From Aureispira anguillae (GTDB lineage Bacteria; Bacteroidota; Bacteroidia; Chitinophagales; Saprospiraceae), in NCBI RefSeq assembly GCF_026000115.1, contig NZ_AP026867.1, positions 2,511,501 through 2,575,500 of the forward strand: DNA of 64,000 bases, given 5' to 3'. A program made the position numbers and the translations under genes. The notes beneath the pieces were generated by a model. It was given only the letters and a program-made list of their open reading frames with translations. It searched no databases and was not told the DNA's origin. How positions within the stretch are numbered: the first letter of the stretch is position 1; each line of letters opens with the position of its first letter. This document shows positions 50,152-57,495 of this stretch, one piece after another.

Positions 50152-51126
50152 ATGAAAGCACTAAGCTTTATGGTCATTTTTGTTTTTTTAATTTCAGGTT
50201 GCCAAACAGAAATTAAAAACTCAGATGCAAAAATTGAGGAAGAAGAAGGCACTAAAGTTGCACAATCAGAACCACATAAAGAGTCTAAATCTCAAGAACT
50301 TCCAAACAACAACACCCCCCAAGAAGTGTCAAAAAATACTGCTTTGTTAGGTTTTTGGGTGGGGTATTTCGAAAAAGATAGCGATGATTATGAAAAGGAC
50401 ATCTATGTAGACGAAGGTTATTTTTGGCAGAGAGAAAACAAGATTAACATATCCATTGACAAGATTATGGACAGTCTAGTTGTTGGGCATAGTGTTGTAG
50501 CAGGAAATGACAGACCGTTTAAAGGCACCGTCAAAAAAAAGAACAAAACCTATTCTTTTCAAGTGAAAGAACCTGGAGATCATAAGTATGACGGCGAATT
50601 TTCATTTAGCATCCATGAAGGGCAACTCATTGGCAAATGGACGGCTTATCGTGACATTGATATCAAAAAAAGAAAATATAAGCTTGAAAAAAAAGACTTT
50701 GAATACAATCCCAATATTCAACTCGAACAATCCAAAGAATATGTCAATTGGAATAAAGTAATTACAACAAAAAAAGAAGTCGAATTTGAAGAAAACGAAT
50801 TTGAAGAATGGGTTTCTAAAGAATTTGCCTCTGCAACCAATCTTATTTATACCATCAATGCTTCCAACACTTTATTAACTAAGTCTGAGGTAGAAAATCT
50901 AAAAAAGGGTGACTTAACTATTATCCGAAATACGATTTATGCGAGACATGGGTATTCTTTTAAGAATAGACCGTTGCGTGTGTTTTTTGATGCACAAAGT
51001 TGGTACATTCCTGTTCACACCAATATAAAAGATGACTTTACAGCATTAGAAAAAAAGAACATTCAACTGCTATTGAGATATGAAAAAAATGCTTCGGAGT
51101 ATTATGACTTCTTTGGAAGAGGATAA
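50152..51126 (+). CDS. YARHG-domain lipoprotein
   Basis: A 324-residue lipoprotein (lipobox 'LISGC', Cys17) with an acidic low-complexity linker. A lipocalin-like or beta-rich segment follows at 60-180 ('LLGFWVGYFEKDSDDYEKDIYVDEGYFWQRENKINISIDK'). The C-terminal YARHG domain spans about 235-320: 'LTKSEVENLKKGDLTIIRNTIYARHGYSFKNRPLRVFFDAQSWYIP' with the name-giving Tyr-Ala-Arg-His-Gly. YARHG domains occur extracellularly, often at the C-terminus of lipoproteins or peptidases, with no known activity. It has a 9-base gap to the DUF2306 gene, suggesting an operon. Confidence 0.88.
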   Translation: MKALSFMVIFVFLISGCQTEIKNSDAKIEEEEGTKVAQSEPHKESKSQELPNNNTPQEVSKNTALLGFWVGYFEKDSDDYEKDIYVDEGYFWQRENKINISIDKIMDSLVVGHSVVAGNDRPFKGTVKKKNKTYSFQVKEPGDHKYDGEFSFSIHEGQLIGKWTAYRDIDIKKRKYKLEKKDFEYNPNIQLEQSKEYVNWNKVITTKKEVEFEENEFEEWVSKEFASATNLIYTINASNTLLTKSEVENLKKGDLTIIRNTIYARHGYSFKNRPLRVFFDAQSWYIPVHTNIKDDFTALEKKNIQLLLRYEKNASEYYDFFGRG

Positions 51127-51135
51127 TTGATAACT

Positions 51136-51852
51136 ATGCGCCAAGTCTCAAATTATATATTCAGCATTGTCTATTACCTATCATTAAGCTATTTTACTTA
51201 TCTGATGGTTTTAATAAGTTTGCAATATATACCCATTCAATTTGATGTCGCTTTTCTAAATATTAAACAGGATGAAATTCAAAATCGGTATTATCAAATC
51301 GCTTTTTTTAGTCATGTTTATACCAGTATTTTTGTTCTCATTGCAGGCATTATTCAATGCTCTGAATTGATAAGAAATAAAACACCTTTAGTTCATCGTG
51401 TTTCTGGGAAATTGTATATTTTTCTCGTACTTTGTATAGCAAGTCCTTCGGGATTCATCATGGCCTTACATGCTAATGGAGGACTTTTTTCTAAACTATC
51501 ATTCTCCATTCAAGCGGTACTATGGTTTTTATTTACTTACCTTGCCTATAAATATATAAAGAAAAAAGAATGGGTTAAGCATCGAAATTTTATGCTTCGA
51601 AGTTATGCCTTGACTCTTTCAGCCATAAGTTTAAGGTTGTTTAAATGGATGATTGTTACTGCCTTTGAGCTTCCGCCAATGGATACCTATAAAATTGTGG
51701 CTTGGCTGGGTTGGACTATAAACTTAATGATGGTGGAAATCTATTTAATGAATAAAAAAGCAACGTTTAACAATGACAACATTCCCAATAATTCATACAG
51801 AAAGGCTGGTTTTGAAGCAGATTCTATCAACCGATATTCCAAAAATAATTGA
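51136..51852 (+). CDS. DUF2306 membrane protein
   Basis: I chose ATG 51136; a TTG nine bases earlier directly follows the previous stop. The 238-residue protein has about seven membrane helices and the DUF2306 signatures 'HVYTSIFVLIAGIIQCSELIRNKTPLVHRVSGKLYIF', 'SPSGFIMALHANGGLFSKLSFSIQAVLWFLFTYLAYKYIKKKEWVKHRNFMLRSYALTLSAISLRLFKW'. The paired His residues in helices may bind a cofactor, but nothing is proven. The last 27 codons overlap the GNAT gene in another frame, an unusual length that suggests the original stop was lost by a small indel. Confidence 0.82.
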   Translation: MRQVSNYIFSIVYYLSLSYFTYLMVLISLQYIPIQFDVAFLNIKQDEIQNRYYQIAFFSHVYTSIFVLIAGIIQCSELIRNKTPLVHRVSGKLYIFLVLCIASPSGFIMALHANGGLFSKLSFSIQAVLWFLFTYLAYKYIKKKEWVKHRNFMLRSYALTLSAISLRLFKWMIVTAFELPPMDTYKIVAWLGWTINLMMVEIYLMNKKATFNNDNIPNNSYRKAGFEADSINRYSKNN

Positions 51853-52357
51853 ATATGCCAGTAACAAAGAAATTTCCAGCAACACCTTAAATATTCCCTA
51901 TCCTTATGAGGAAAAAGATGCCATTTATTGGATCAATAGCGCCAATCAAGGCTTTTTAAATAAAACTCAGTTTACTTTTGCGATTCGTTTAAAATCAACC
52001 GATGAGTTTATTGGAGGAATTGGTCTTATTCTAAACAAAAGATTTGATAGAGCAGAATTTGGTTATTGGATCGGAAAACCGTTTTGGAAGAATGGCTATG
52101 CAACGGAGGCGCTAGCTGCCTTGCTTAAATTTGGATTCAAAACACTGAATTTAAATAAAATCTATGCCACTCATCTCATTGAAAACCCTGCTTCTGGTAA
52201 AGTAATGCTAAAAAACGGAATGCTTAAAGAAGCTACTTTAATTGAGCATTATAAAAAAGGGGATGAATATAGAAGTGTCTTTCAGTATAGATTAACTAAA
52301 AAAGAATTTGAGTTATTGAATGTTGAAGCAAATATTGACAATAAAAATCTCTCCTAA
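51773..52357 (+). CDS. GNAT-family N-acetyltransferase (RimJ/RimL type)
   Basis: A 194-residue cytosolic enzyme. The family start 'PIIHTERLVLKQILSTDIPKIIEYASNKEI' is complete, so the ATG at 51773 is right even though it lies inside the previous gene. The acetyl-CoA loop and core are 'ERFDRAEFGYWIGKPFWKNGYATEALAALLKFGF'-like (here beginning KRFDRAEF), then 'LNLNKIYATHLIENPASGKVMLKNGMLKEA'. Substrates of this subgroup include ribosomal-protein N-termini and small amines. A truncated family A repeat begins 28 bases after the stop. Confidence 0.88.
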   Translation: MTTFPIIHTERLVLKQILSTDIPKIIEYASNKEISSNTLNIPYPYEEKDAIYWINSANQGFLNKTQFTFAIRLKSTDEFIGGIGLILNKRFDRAEFGYWIGKPFWKNGYATEALAALLKFGFKTLNLNKIYATHLIENPASGKVMLKNGMLKEATLIEHYKKGDEYRSVFQYRLTKKEFELLNVEANIDNKNLS

Positions 52358-52384
52358 AATCAAGTATTTTGGCTCTGCTTTTAT

Positions 52385-52778
52385 TGTTTGTTAACCTATA
52401 GCAATGAATTCAATTGTTTCTTTTTAATGAAGTGAACTATTGGAGGTTTTAATCTAGCCCTCATTTTTGGGGCAAAAAGCGGGGTAATCAATACCTGTTG
52501 TTCTTTTTGCATTGCCCAAAAAGAACCAAAAACGCTAGGACTGGATGACTTCTTGGACAAAGTATCTTCTTGATAGCTTAGGCTTTCAGAAACTCGCTTC
52601 GCTCAAACACCTGAAAGCCTTATTTTTCCACAGGAAAAATAGCAGCTTTCTGCGGCGTACTTTGTTCCCAATCAGTCATATGCCCACCTCAAAACGCTCA
52701 AAAAAACATTCAAAAGAAACTTATTTCAAAGCTTTTTATTGCAAAAACAGCATCAAAAACACTTGGAACAATACATTT
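52385..52778. mobile_element. Family A MITE, copy 2, both ends missing (394 bp)
   Basis: It matches copies at 13057-13577 and 62209-62677 from TGTTTGTTAACC to the final ATACATTT but lacks both inverted termini, so it can no longer move. It keeps the three internal hairpins, two in their best form: AGGCTTTCAG/CTGAAAGCCT (10 bp, perfect) and TATTTTTCC/GGAAAAATA (9 bp). A 94-codon open frame over the 3' half (52545-52829) is not supported as a gene. It fills most of the 52358-52884 gap. Confidence 0.75.
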
Positions 52779-52857
52779 ATACGAGGTTTTTATTCGTGGT
52801 CAAGAAAATGCTTATCGCTTAGAATCTAAAATTCATGGTCCAGATGAAAACCTTTAA
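52779..52857 (+). pseudogene. Possible gene remnant directly after the truncated MITE
   Basis: The frame reads YEVFIRGQENAYRLESKI then HGPDENL and a stop, with coding-like composition but no start of its own. It begins exactly where repeat similarity ends. It may be the 3' end of a gene cut by the repeat or by the deletion that removed the repeat's right terminus. The 'EVFIR' start faintly recalls PaaB-type proteins; this is too short to name. Confidence 0.3.
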
Positions 52858-52884
52858 ACAGGGGGGAAATAACGTCAATCCCAA

Positions 52885-54381
52885 TTAGAGGTTGGCAAAA
52901 TGTACATCCAAGAAAAGTAATCTATCTTGCAGCCAATTGTCTATGTAGTTTTTCTCTTGTTGCACATCAATCACAGCCCCCCATTTTAACTGTTCTATGG
53001 CTAGAATATCTGATTTTTTCATGTTATCAAATGCTTCTTCATAAAAAGCTTCGATATTAGAAAACCTTAAGACATTCGCCCTCAACGCTAGCCATCTGCT
53101 TTTAAGTTTATGTTTAAAATTATCGGGAGTCAACAACAACAATCGTTCAAACAATTGATTGCTTAGAATAACATCTGAGTTCATCCTAGCTCCATCCCAA
53201 AATCGTCCCCAAGAACCATCAACATCCCAAGGTGTTATAAAAAAAGGAGATTGCGCATTCTTTCGAACCCAAATTATGTTCTTGCCATAATTATCAGATC
53301 CAGCAACTACATTCAAAAAAATGTAGTAATCGATCAACAGTTCTAAATCTATTTGGGTACCAATTTGCGCTATAAATTCAGCATCGCTTTTATTGACAAC
53401 CATATCTCGCAAATCATAAAGAGGCTGCCAATTAATCTTATCTTTGGGATTGGGATATTTTTGCTCCCAGCCCTCCCACACATCTATAAAAAGTGGCGCA
53501 TTAGAAGATAAATGCTCAAATATAGTCGCTCCTTCGCCCCAACCTGTTGACTTGTACAAAACGGCTTCTGAACCTGATAATTCAAGCTGTTCAGCATTCA
53601 TTTGTTCATTCAAACTATAAAGCCCTTGATAGTCATTATTAATATACAACTCTACCAATCTAGCTTGAATAGCTTTATGCTTTGAAGGATTCATTGCCTT
53701 CCAAATTTCAAAGGATATTTTATTTCTCAACCTAGCTTTGTCATTATACATTGCGTCTAAAATCCAATCTTCATTTTTTTTCCAATCAAATAACGCTTTT
53801 GACGTTTTGTTGCTCAAATCCATTGTATTAAGAAAAGAAAAACCATAGGATTTTTTGACATTAAACTGCGCAGCTCCTCCCCTAAAATCGATCCCAACAA
53901 AAGCAGTCATTTTTAGGCTTGTATCAGATGGATAATTAATGGTAAATCGAGCCAACTTTTGGGGTTCGTCTATAATTTGATTTGGCGTAACAACCCTTAC
54001 AATTGGTAAATTGGTAAAAACCAGTGTAAAATTATGTTTGATTCCTTTTGTAGTAATTTGAACGGGGTATTTTTCATTGATTTTGATCTTGCCCAAATGG
54101 TTTGTTGCCTGATTAATCAAGGCAATATTTTTAACACGAATCTCTGAATCCTCCTGAAATCGAACATAAGGGCTAAAGTTTTGAATAGAATCTTCAGCAA
54201 TAGAATACCTTAGTGTTTTTGAACTTCTATCCAAAAAACAAGCCTTGTCATTCAATTCTAAGATCAATGCTAATTCCAATTGATTATTAGGCAAAGCATC
54301 AAAAACAATTTCCTCTTTGTAACAAGATTCAAAACTGATAAAAACGACAACAAACAAACATAAAGAGCTGATTATTTTCAT
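52885..54381 (-). CDS. CotH-kinase family lipoprotein
   Basis: A 498-residue protein with a lipoprotein-like signal (lipobox 'FESC', Cys20). An N-terminal beta domain (30-130) precedes the CotH domain: 'MTAFVGIDFRGGAAQFNVKKSYGFSFL', 'NEDWILDAMYNDKARLRNKISFEIW', 'LVELYINNDYQGLYSLNEQMNAEQL', and the late 'FFITPWDVDGSWGRFWDG', which holds the metal-binding Asp residues. CotH proteins are atypical kinases; spore-coat CotH phosphorylates proteins. Substrates in Bacteroidota are unknown. It is translated after the DUF2490 gene with an ATGA overlap (54378-54381). Confidence 0.9.
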   Translation of the reverse strand: MKIISSLCLFVVVFISFESCYKEEIVFDALPNNQLELALILELNDKACFLDRSSKTLRYSIAEDSIQNFSPYVRFQEDSEIRVKNIALINQATNHLGKIKINEKYPVQITTKGIKHNFTLVFTNLPIVRVVTPNQIIDEPQKLARFTINYPSDTSLKMTAFVGIDFRGGAAQFNVKKSYGFSFLNTMDLSNKTSKALFDWKKNEDWILDAMYNDKARLRNKISFEIWKAMNPSKHKAIQARLVELYINNDYQGLYSLNEQMNAEQLELSGSEAVLYKSTGWGEGATIFEHLSSNAPLFIDVWEGWEQKYPNPKDKINWQPLYDLRDMVVNKSDAEFIAQIGTQIDLELLIDYYIFLNVVAGSDNYGKNIIWVRKNAQSPFFITPWDVDGSWGRFWDGARMNSDVILSNQLFERLLLLTPDNFKHKLKSRWLALRANVLRFSNIEAFYEEAFDNMKKSDILAIEQLKWGAVIDVQQEKNYIDNWLQDRLLFLDVHFANL

Positions 54382-55073
54382 AATTTTATACTATATACAA
54401 TTTTCAGAAAAAAGAATGAAAAAGGGTCATTCACTTGTACATTTACTTCGTAACCAACAGCACAATTAAAGCTACCAACATTTGTTTTTATCTTATCTCC
54501 AATACAAAATCTTAACTTGTCTAAATAAGCTTCTCTAAATACTTCTGATGTGACAAAAAGCTCTGTAGAAAAATAAAATTTATGTACTTTTTTGTATTGG
54601 AAGGAGCCCCTTATTTTATTGCGAACTGCGGATCTTCTTTGAGCGATTGGTGTCCGTTGCCGCTGAAGCAGATTAATGAATTTTTGCTGATACCTCAGTC
54701 TATAAAATAGCTGAAATTTCTTTTTAACCTTAGCCCGAAACTCAATATCAAGATTATACCGCAAACTATTCTCTGCTGCCTTCCATTTGTTTACATCGTG
54801 TATATAACGAGCGTTGCTATTTAGTCTAAAATTTTTATTGATGGTATAAGTCAACCCTAATTCTGCCCAATAATTATCAATTCTTGTTGTATTTAGACAG
54901 GTTCGAAGTTGTTGTTCTAGCGATATTTCAAAATTTGAGGGCAATTCCTTTTTTAAAGCCACGCCAACCCAAACACCAAAATCCTGCTTTGCGATTATCT
55001 GTTGAGCTTTAACCTTAATAAACACACTGAAAAACAGCAAAACAAACAATGACAATCTACTCGTTTTTTTCAT
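54378..55073 (-). CDS. DUF2490 outer-membrane beta-barrel-like protein
   Basis: A 231-residue protein with signal peptide 'MKKTSRLSLFVLLFFSVFIKVKAQ'. The DUF2490 pattern of alternating strands is clear: 'FGVWVGVALKKELPSNFEISLEQQLRTCLNTTRIDNYWAELGLTYTINKNFRLNSNARYIHD', 'RAKVKKKFQLFYRLRYQQKF', 'KVHKFYFSTELFV', ending in the barrel-type 'FFLKIVYSIKL'. It is likely a small outer-membrane barrel. It is translationally coupled to the downstream CotH gene. Confidence 0.85.
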   Translation of the reverse strand: MKKTSRLSLFVLLFFSVFIKVKAQQIIAKQDFGVWVGVALKKELPSNFEISLEQQLRTCLNTTRIDNYWAELGLTYTINKNFRLNSNARYIHDVNKWKAAENSLRYNLDIEFRAKVKKKFQLFYRLRYQQKFINLLQRQRTPIAQRRSAVRNKIRGSFQYKKVHKFYFSTELFVTSEVFREAYLDKLRFCIGDKIKTNVGSFNCAVGYEVNVQVNDPFSFFFLKIVYSIKL

Positions 55074-55316
55074 TCATAAACATTCTAAAACCAATCCATA
55101 AAAAAGAAATAAAATAGCCCCAAACTTTAGAATTCTTGTAGGTAACGCTGCACAAAATCGTAAAATTAGTTCATAGTTTGAAACGAAAATTAACAACAAA
55201 ATTCACGATTTTAATCTAGAGAATACTTATATTAAGTTTAGCATAGTTTCTAGTCCTTTATCAACACCAACATTCCATCATTAAAAAATCTTCGTTTTGA
55301 AAATAAATTTTGAACT

Positions 55317-56003
55317 ATGACAAAACTAAATTCGCTGCTATTTTTATTGTTCGTAATGAGCGGTATTTTAGCACAAGCCCAAAACAATACTTCTTTAAAT
55401 GAGTTGACCAATAAAAAATTAATTCGTTTAAAGGATACGCTCTCCCAGAGCAGCCCCCATTCTTTAGCTATTTTTGAAAAAATCATTCATAATAGAGAAA
55501 AAATAGCTCTAAATGCAAGAACAGCAAACTTAAATTTTGATTCTCTTTCCGCTGTTTACATTCTTGAAGTTTACAGCCCTGAAGCCCAAACGGTAACTGT
55601 TTACGAAAGATACTATTACAAGGATGCCGTAGCGTCTACAGAACTTCCTTTAGGAAAAAAAGCATTAATAAATGGAGCCGAAGATCCTTGGTGGGATTTC
55701 AATCAAGACCCTATTAATGCACAAGCACTCCCCCAAATTAAAGCTAGATTTAAAATCCTCAAAGAAATTGATTACTCTTTTAGTATTATTCGAAAAGTAA
55801 TAACAACAATGGGTTGCGACATGGGAATCCCTCACAATTATTATAAACGATTAAAACGAAAAGAAAAAAGAAAATTAGGTAAAAACATAGATCCTAAGAC
55901 TCATTGTATAGAAACACTCATTCAAAAAAATGAGACGCTAATTTCTTTTCAAAATGCTCAAAAGCAAAAACCAGAAGTCGTAATTTGGGTTCGTCCTTAT
56001 TAA
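55317..56003 (+). CDS. Hypothetical secreted protein
   Basis: A 228-residue protein with signal peptide 'MTKLNSLLFLLFVMSGILAQAQ'. No family is recognised. The middle has a beta-rich segment ('LSAVYILEVYSPEAQTVTVYERYYYKD'), and the C-terminus is basic with two cysteines ('TTMGCDMGIPHNYYKRLKRKEKRKL', 'KTHCIETLI'). It lies 33 bases upstream of the WYL regulator gene, but a shared role is not evident. The spacer in front (55074-55316) contains partial inverted repeats of the type GTTCATAGTTT/AACTATGA around the start codon. Confidence 0.7.
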   Translation: MTKLNSLLFLLFVMSGILAQAQNNTSLNELTNKKLIRLKDTLSQSSPHSLAIFEKIIHNREKIALNARTANLNFDSLSAVYILEVYSPEAQTVTVYERYYYKDAVASTELPLGKKALINGAEDPWWDFNQDPINAQALPQIKARFKILKEIDYSFSIIRKVITTMGCDMGIPHNYYKRLKRKEKRKLGKNIDPKTHCIETLIQKNETLISFQNAQKQKPEVVIWVRPY

Positions 56004-56036
56004 TCTCCTATTACCAATTGCATCTTGAAAATAAAA

Positions 56037-56738
56037 ATGGAAGAAAAAGAAAAACCAAGACTTTCCAGATTAACTGCCATTATAACTCAATTACAATCCA
56101 AAAAGGTCATTACGGCAAGCTATCTTGCCCAAAAACACAAGGTAAGTGTAAGAACTATTTATCGAGATATTCGCACCCTCGATAAATCAGGGATTCCAAT
56201 AATTACAGTAGAAGGCAAAGGATATTCTTTAATTGAAGGTTACCAATTGCCCCCTGTTCAATTTACAGAAGACGAAGCCAATGCCTTAATTACTGCTGAG
56301 CAACTAATTCTAAAAAGCAAGGATCAATCCTTTAGCGAAAGCTATAGTAATGCCATTATAAAAATTAAATCTGTTTTAAAATACTCTCAGAAAAGAAAAG
56401 CTGATTTATTAACTGACAGAATCTATTTTAAAGAAAATGATCCACATCAGAATACAAGTAATCATTTAATGAAAATTCAATTTGCTATCACCAATTTTCA
56501 ATTATTAAAGATTAAATATCGCTCATTAAATGGTACAGAAACTCAAAGAGAGATAGAACCTTTTGCCATTTATAGTACCAAAGGAAAATGGCTACTAATT
56601 GCATTTTGTCGATTGAGAAATAACTTTAGGGCATTTAGGATTGATCTCATCCAACATTTAAGCACATTTTCTACTACTTTTACCCCTCATGATATGACGT
56701 TGGAACAATATTTTGAATTATATGTCAAAAAAGACTAG
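56037..56738 (+). CDS. HTH/WYL-domain transcriptional regulator (YafY type)
   Basis: I chose ATG 56037 (233 residues); the longer frame begins at a TTG. The N-terminal DeoR-type HTH is 'RLTAIITQLQSKKVITASYLAQKHKVSVRTIYRDIRTLDKSGIPIITVEGKGYSL'. The C-terminal WYL domain is 'LLKIKYRSLNGTETQREIEPFAIYSTKGKWLLIAFCRLRNNFRAFRIDLIQHL'. WYL domains bind nucleic-acid or nucleotide-like ligands and control repressors or activators. The next gene, a DUF4345 membrane protein, is a frequent partner. An inverted repeat TGACA-N6-TGTCA is in the spacer between them. Confidence 0.93.
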   Translation: MEEKEKPRLSRLTAIITQLQSKKVITASYLAQKHKVSVRTIYRDIRTLDKSGIPIITVEGKGYSLIEGYQLPPVQFTEDEANALITAEQLILKSKDQSFSESYSNAIIKIKSVLKYSQKRKADLLTDRIYFKENDPHQNTSNHLMKIQFAITNFQLLKIKYRSLNGTETQREIEPFAIYSTKGKWLLIAFCRLRNNFRAFRIDLIQHLSTFSTTFTPHDMTLEQYFELYVKKD

Positions 56739-56746
56739 ATAGGTCT

Positions 56747-56780
56747 GACATACCTTTGTCATTTCACCATTTTACTTTTG
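56747..56780 (+). promoter_or_regulatory. Candidate WYL operator and promoter of DUF4345 gene
   Basis: TGACA (56747-56751) and TGTCA (56758-56762) form an inverted repeat with a 6-base centre. A -7 box TACTTTTG (TAnnTTTG) lies at 56773-56780, 34 bases before the ATG at 56815. A promoter here means the second gene can be transcribed on its own. Confidence 0.45.
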
Positions 56781-56814
56781 CAGTATTACTTAATTTAACT
56801 AAAAGCATTTTAAA

Positions 56815-57195
56815 ATGGAGATATTTAATACCGTTGTTCTTGCTATTTCTGGTCTTTTGTTTCTTATGGTTGGTTCATTGAGAATCAGCAACCCCATAAA
56901 AAACTATGCAAAAAACTCAGGCATCAAACTTGAAAAGGAGGTGAACCTCTTAAACGAAGTTAGAGGCACAAGTGCTGTTATGCTATCAGGTGGTATAATC
57001 ATTTTATTGGGAATAATAATTCCTAAGTTAACGTTTACATCATTCGTTATTGCAATTCTTATCTTTATTGGGTTTGCCATAGGAAGGATTCTGAGCATTT
57101 TTTTAGATGGCAAGCCCAATAAACTTATACTTCAAGGCTTAATCTTTGAACTTGTACTGGGCTCTTTAAATATTTTTTGCCTTTTAGGCAGCTAA
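56815..57195 (+). CDS. DUF4345 membrane protein
   Basis: A 126-residue protein with four membrane helices ('VVLAISGLLFLMVGSLRI', 'TSAVMLSGGIIILLGII', 'SFVIAILIFIGFAIGRILSIFLDG', 'LILQGLIFELVLGSLNIFCLLGS'). The spacing and the conserved 'NEVRGTSAVMLSGG' and 'GRILSIFLDGKPN' match DUF4345. It is often next to WYL regulators in Bacteroidota. Role unknown. Confidence 0.85.
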   Translation: MEIFNTVVLAISGLLFLMVGSLRISNPIKNYAKNSGIKLEKEVNLLNEVRGTSAVMLSGGIIILLGIIIPKLTFTSFVIAILIFIGFAIGRILSIFLDGKPNKLILQGLIFELVLGSLNIFCLLGS

Positions 57196-57236
57196 ATTCA
57201 CAGTTTGTTCATCCGTTTTTTTGTTGGTTAAAAATT

Positions 57237-57283
57237 GTAGATTTTGCTGGTTGATTAAAGAAAAAATTACTGGCAAAATCTAC
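57237..57283. repeat. 11-bp inverted repeat in spacer
   Basis: GTAGATTTTGC (57237-57247) pairs perfectly with GCAAAATCTAC (57273-57283) around a 25-base loop. It lies 42 bases after the DUF4345 stop; no T-run follows on either strand. The rest of the 57196-57495 spacer has no supported gene. Confidence 0.45.
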
Positions 57284-57495
57284 CATTTTGTTTTGAGATT
57301 CGCTATATTTCTGCACAAATAGCCCGTCAAAAAACCAAAACCAATGCCTAAAAACAAGAAAAACCAACAGTCTATTCACCTGCCTTATTATCGCCTCTTG
57401 TATATCTAGTTGCATTCCTATAACAGCAGATTCTAAATTCACAATCAAATAAAGATTTTATATATTCACATTTTACACCATTGAAAAAACAGCAA

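Noticed and set aside
52545-52829. 94-codon frame within MITE copy 2
   Set aside because: It crosses the repeat edge, and the same stretch is interrupted by stops or differs in the other two copies, so it is not a conserved protein.
57209-57448. 79-codon minus-strand frame after the DUF4345 gene
   Set aside because: It spans an inverted repeat and has Phe/Trp-rich nonsense-like composition; an alternative frame with a membrane-helix-like stretch lacks a start codon.
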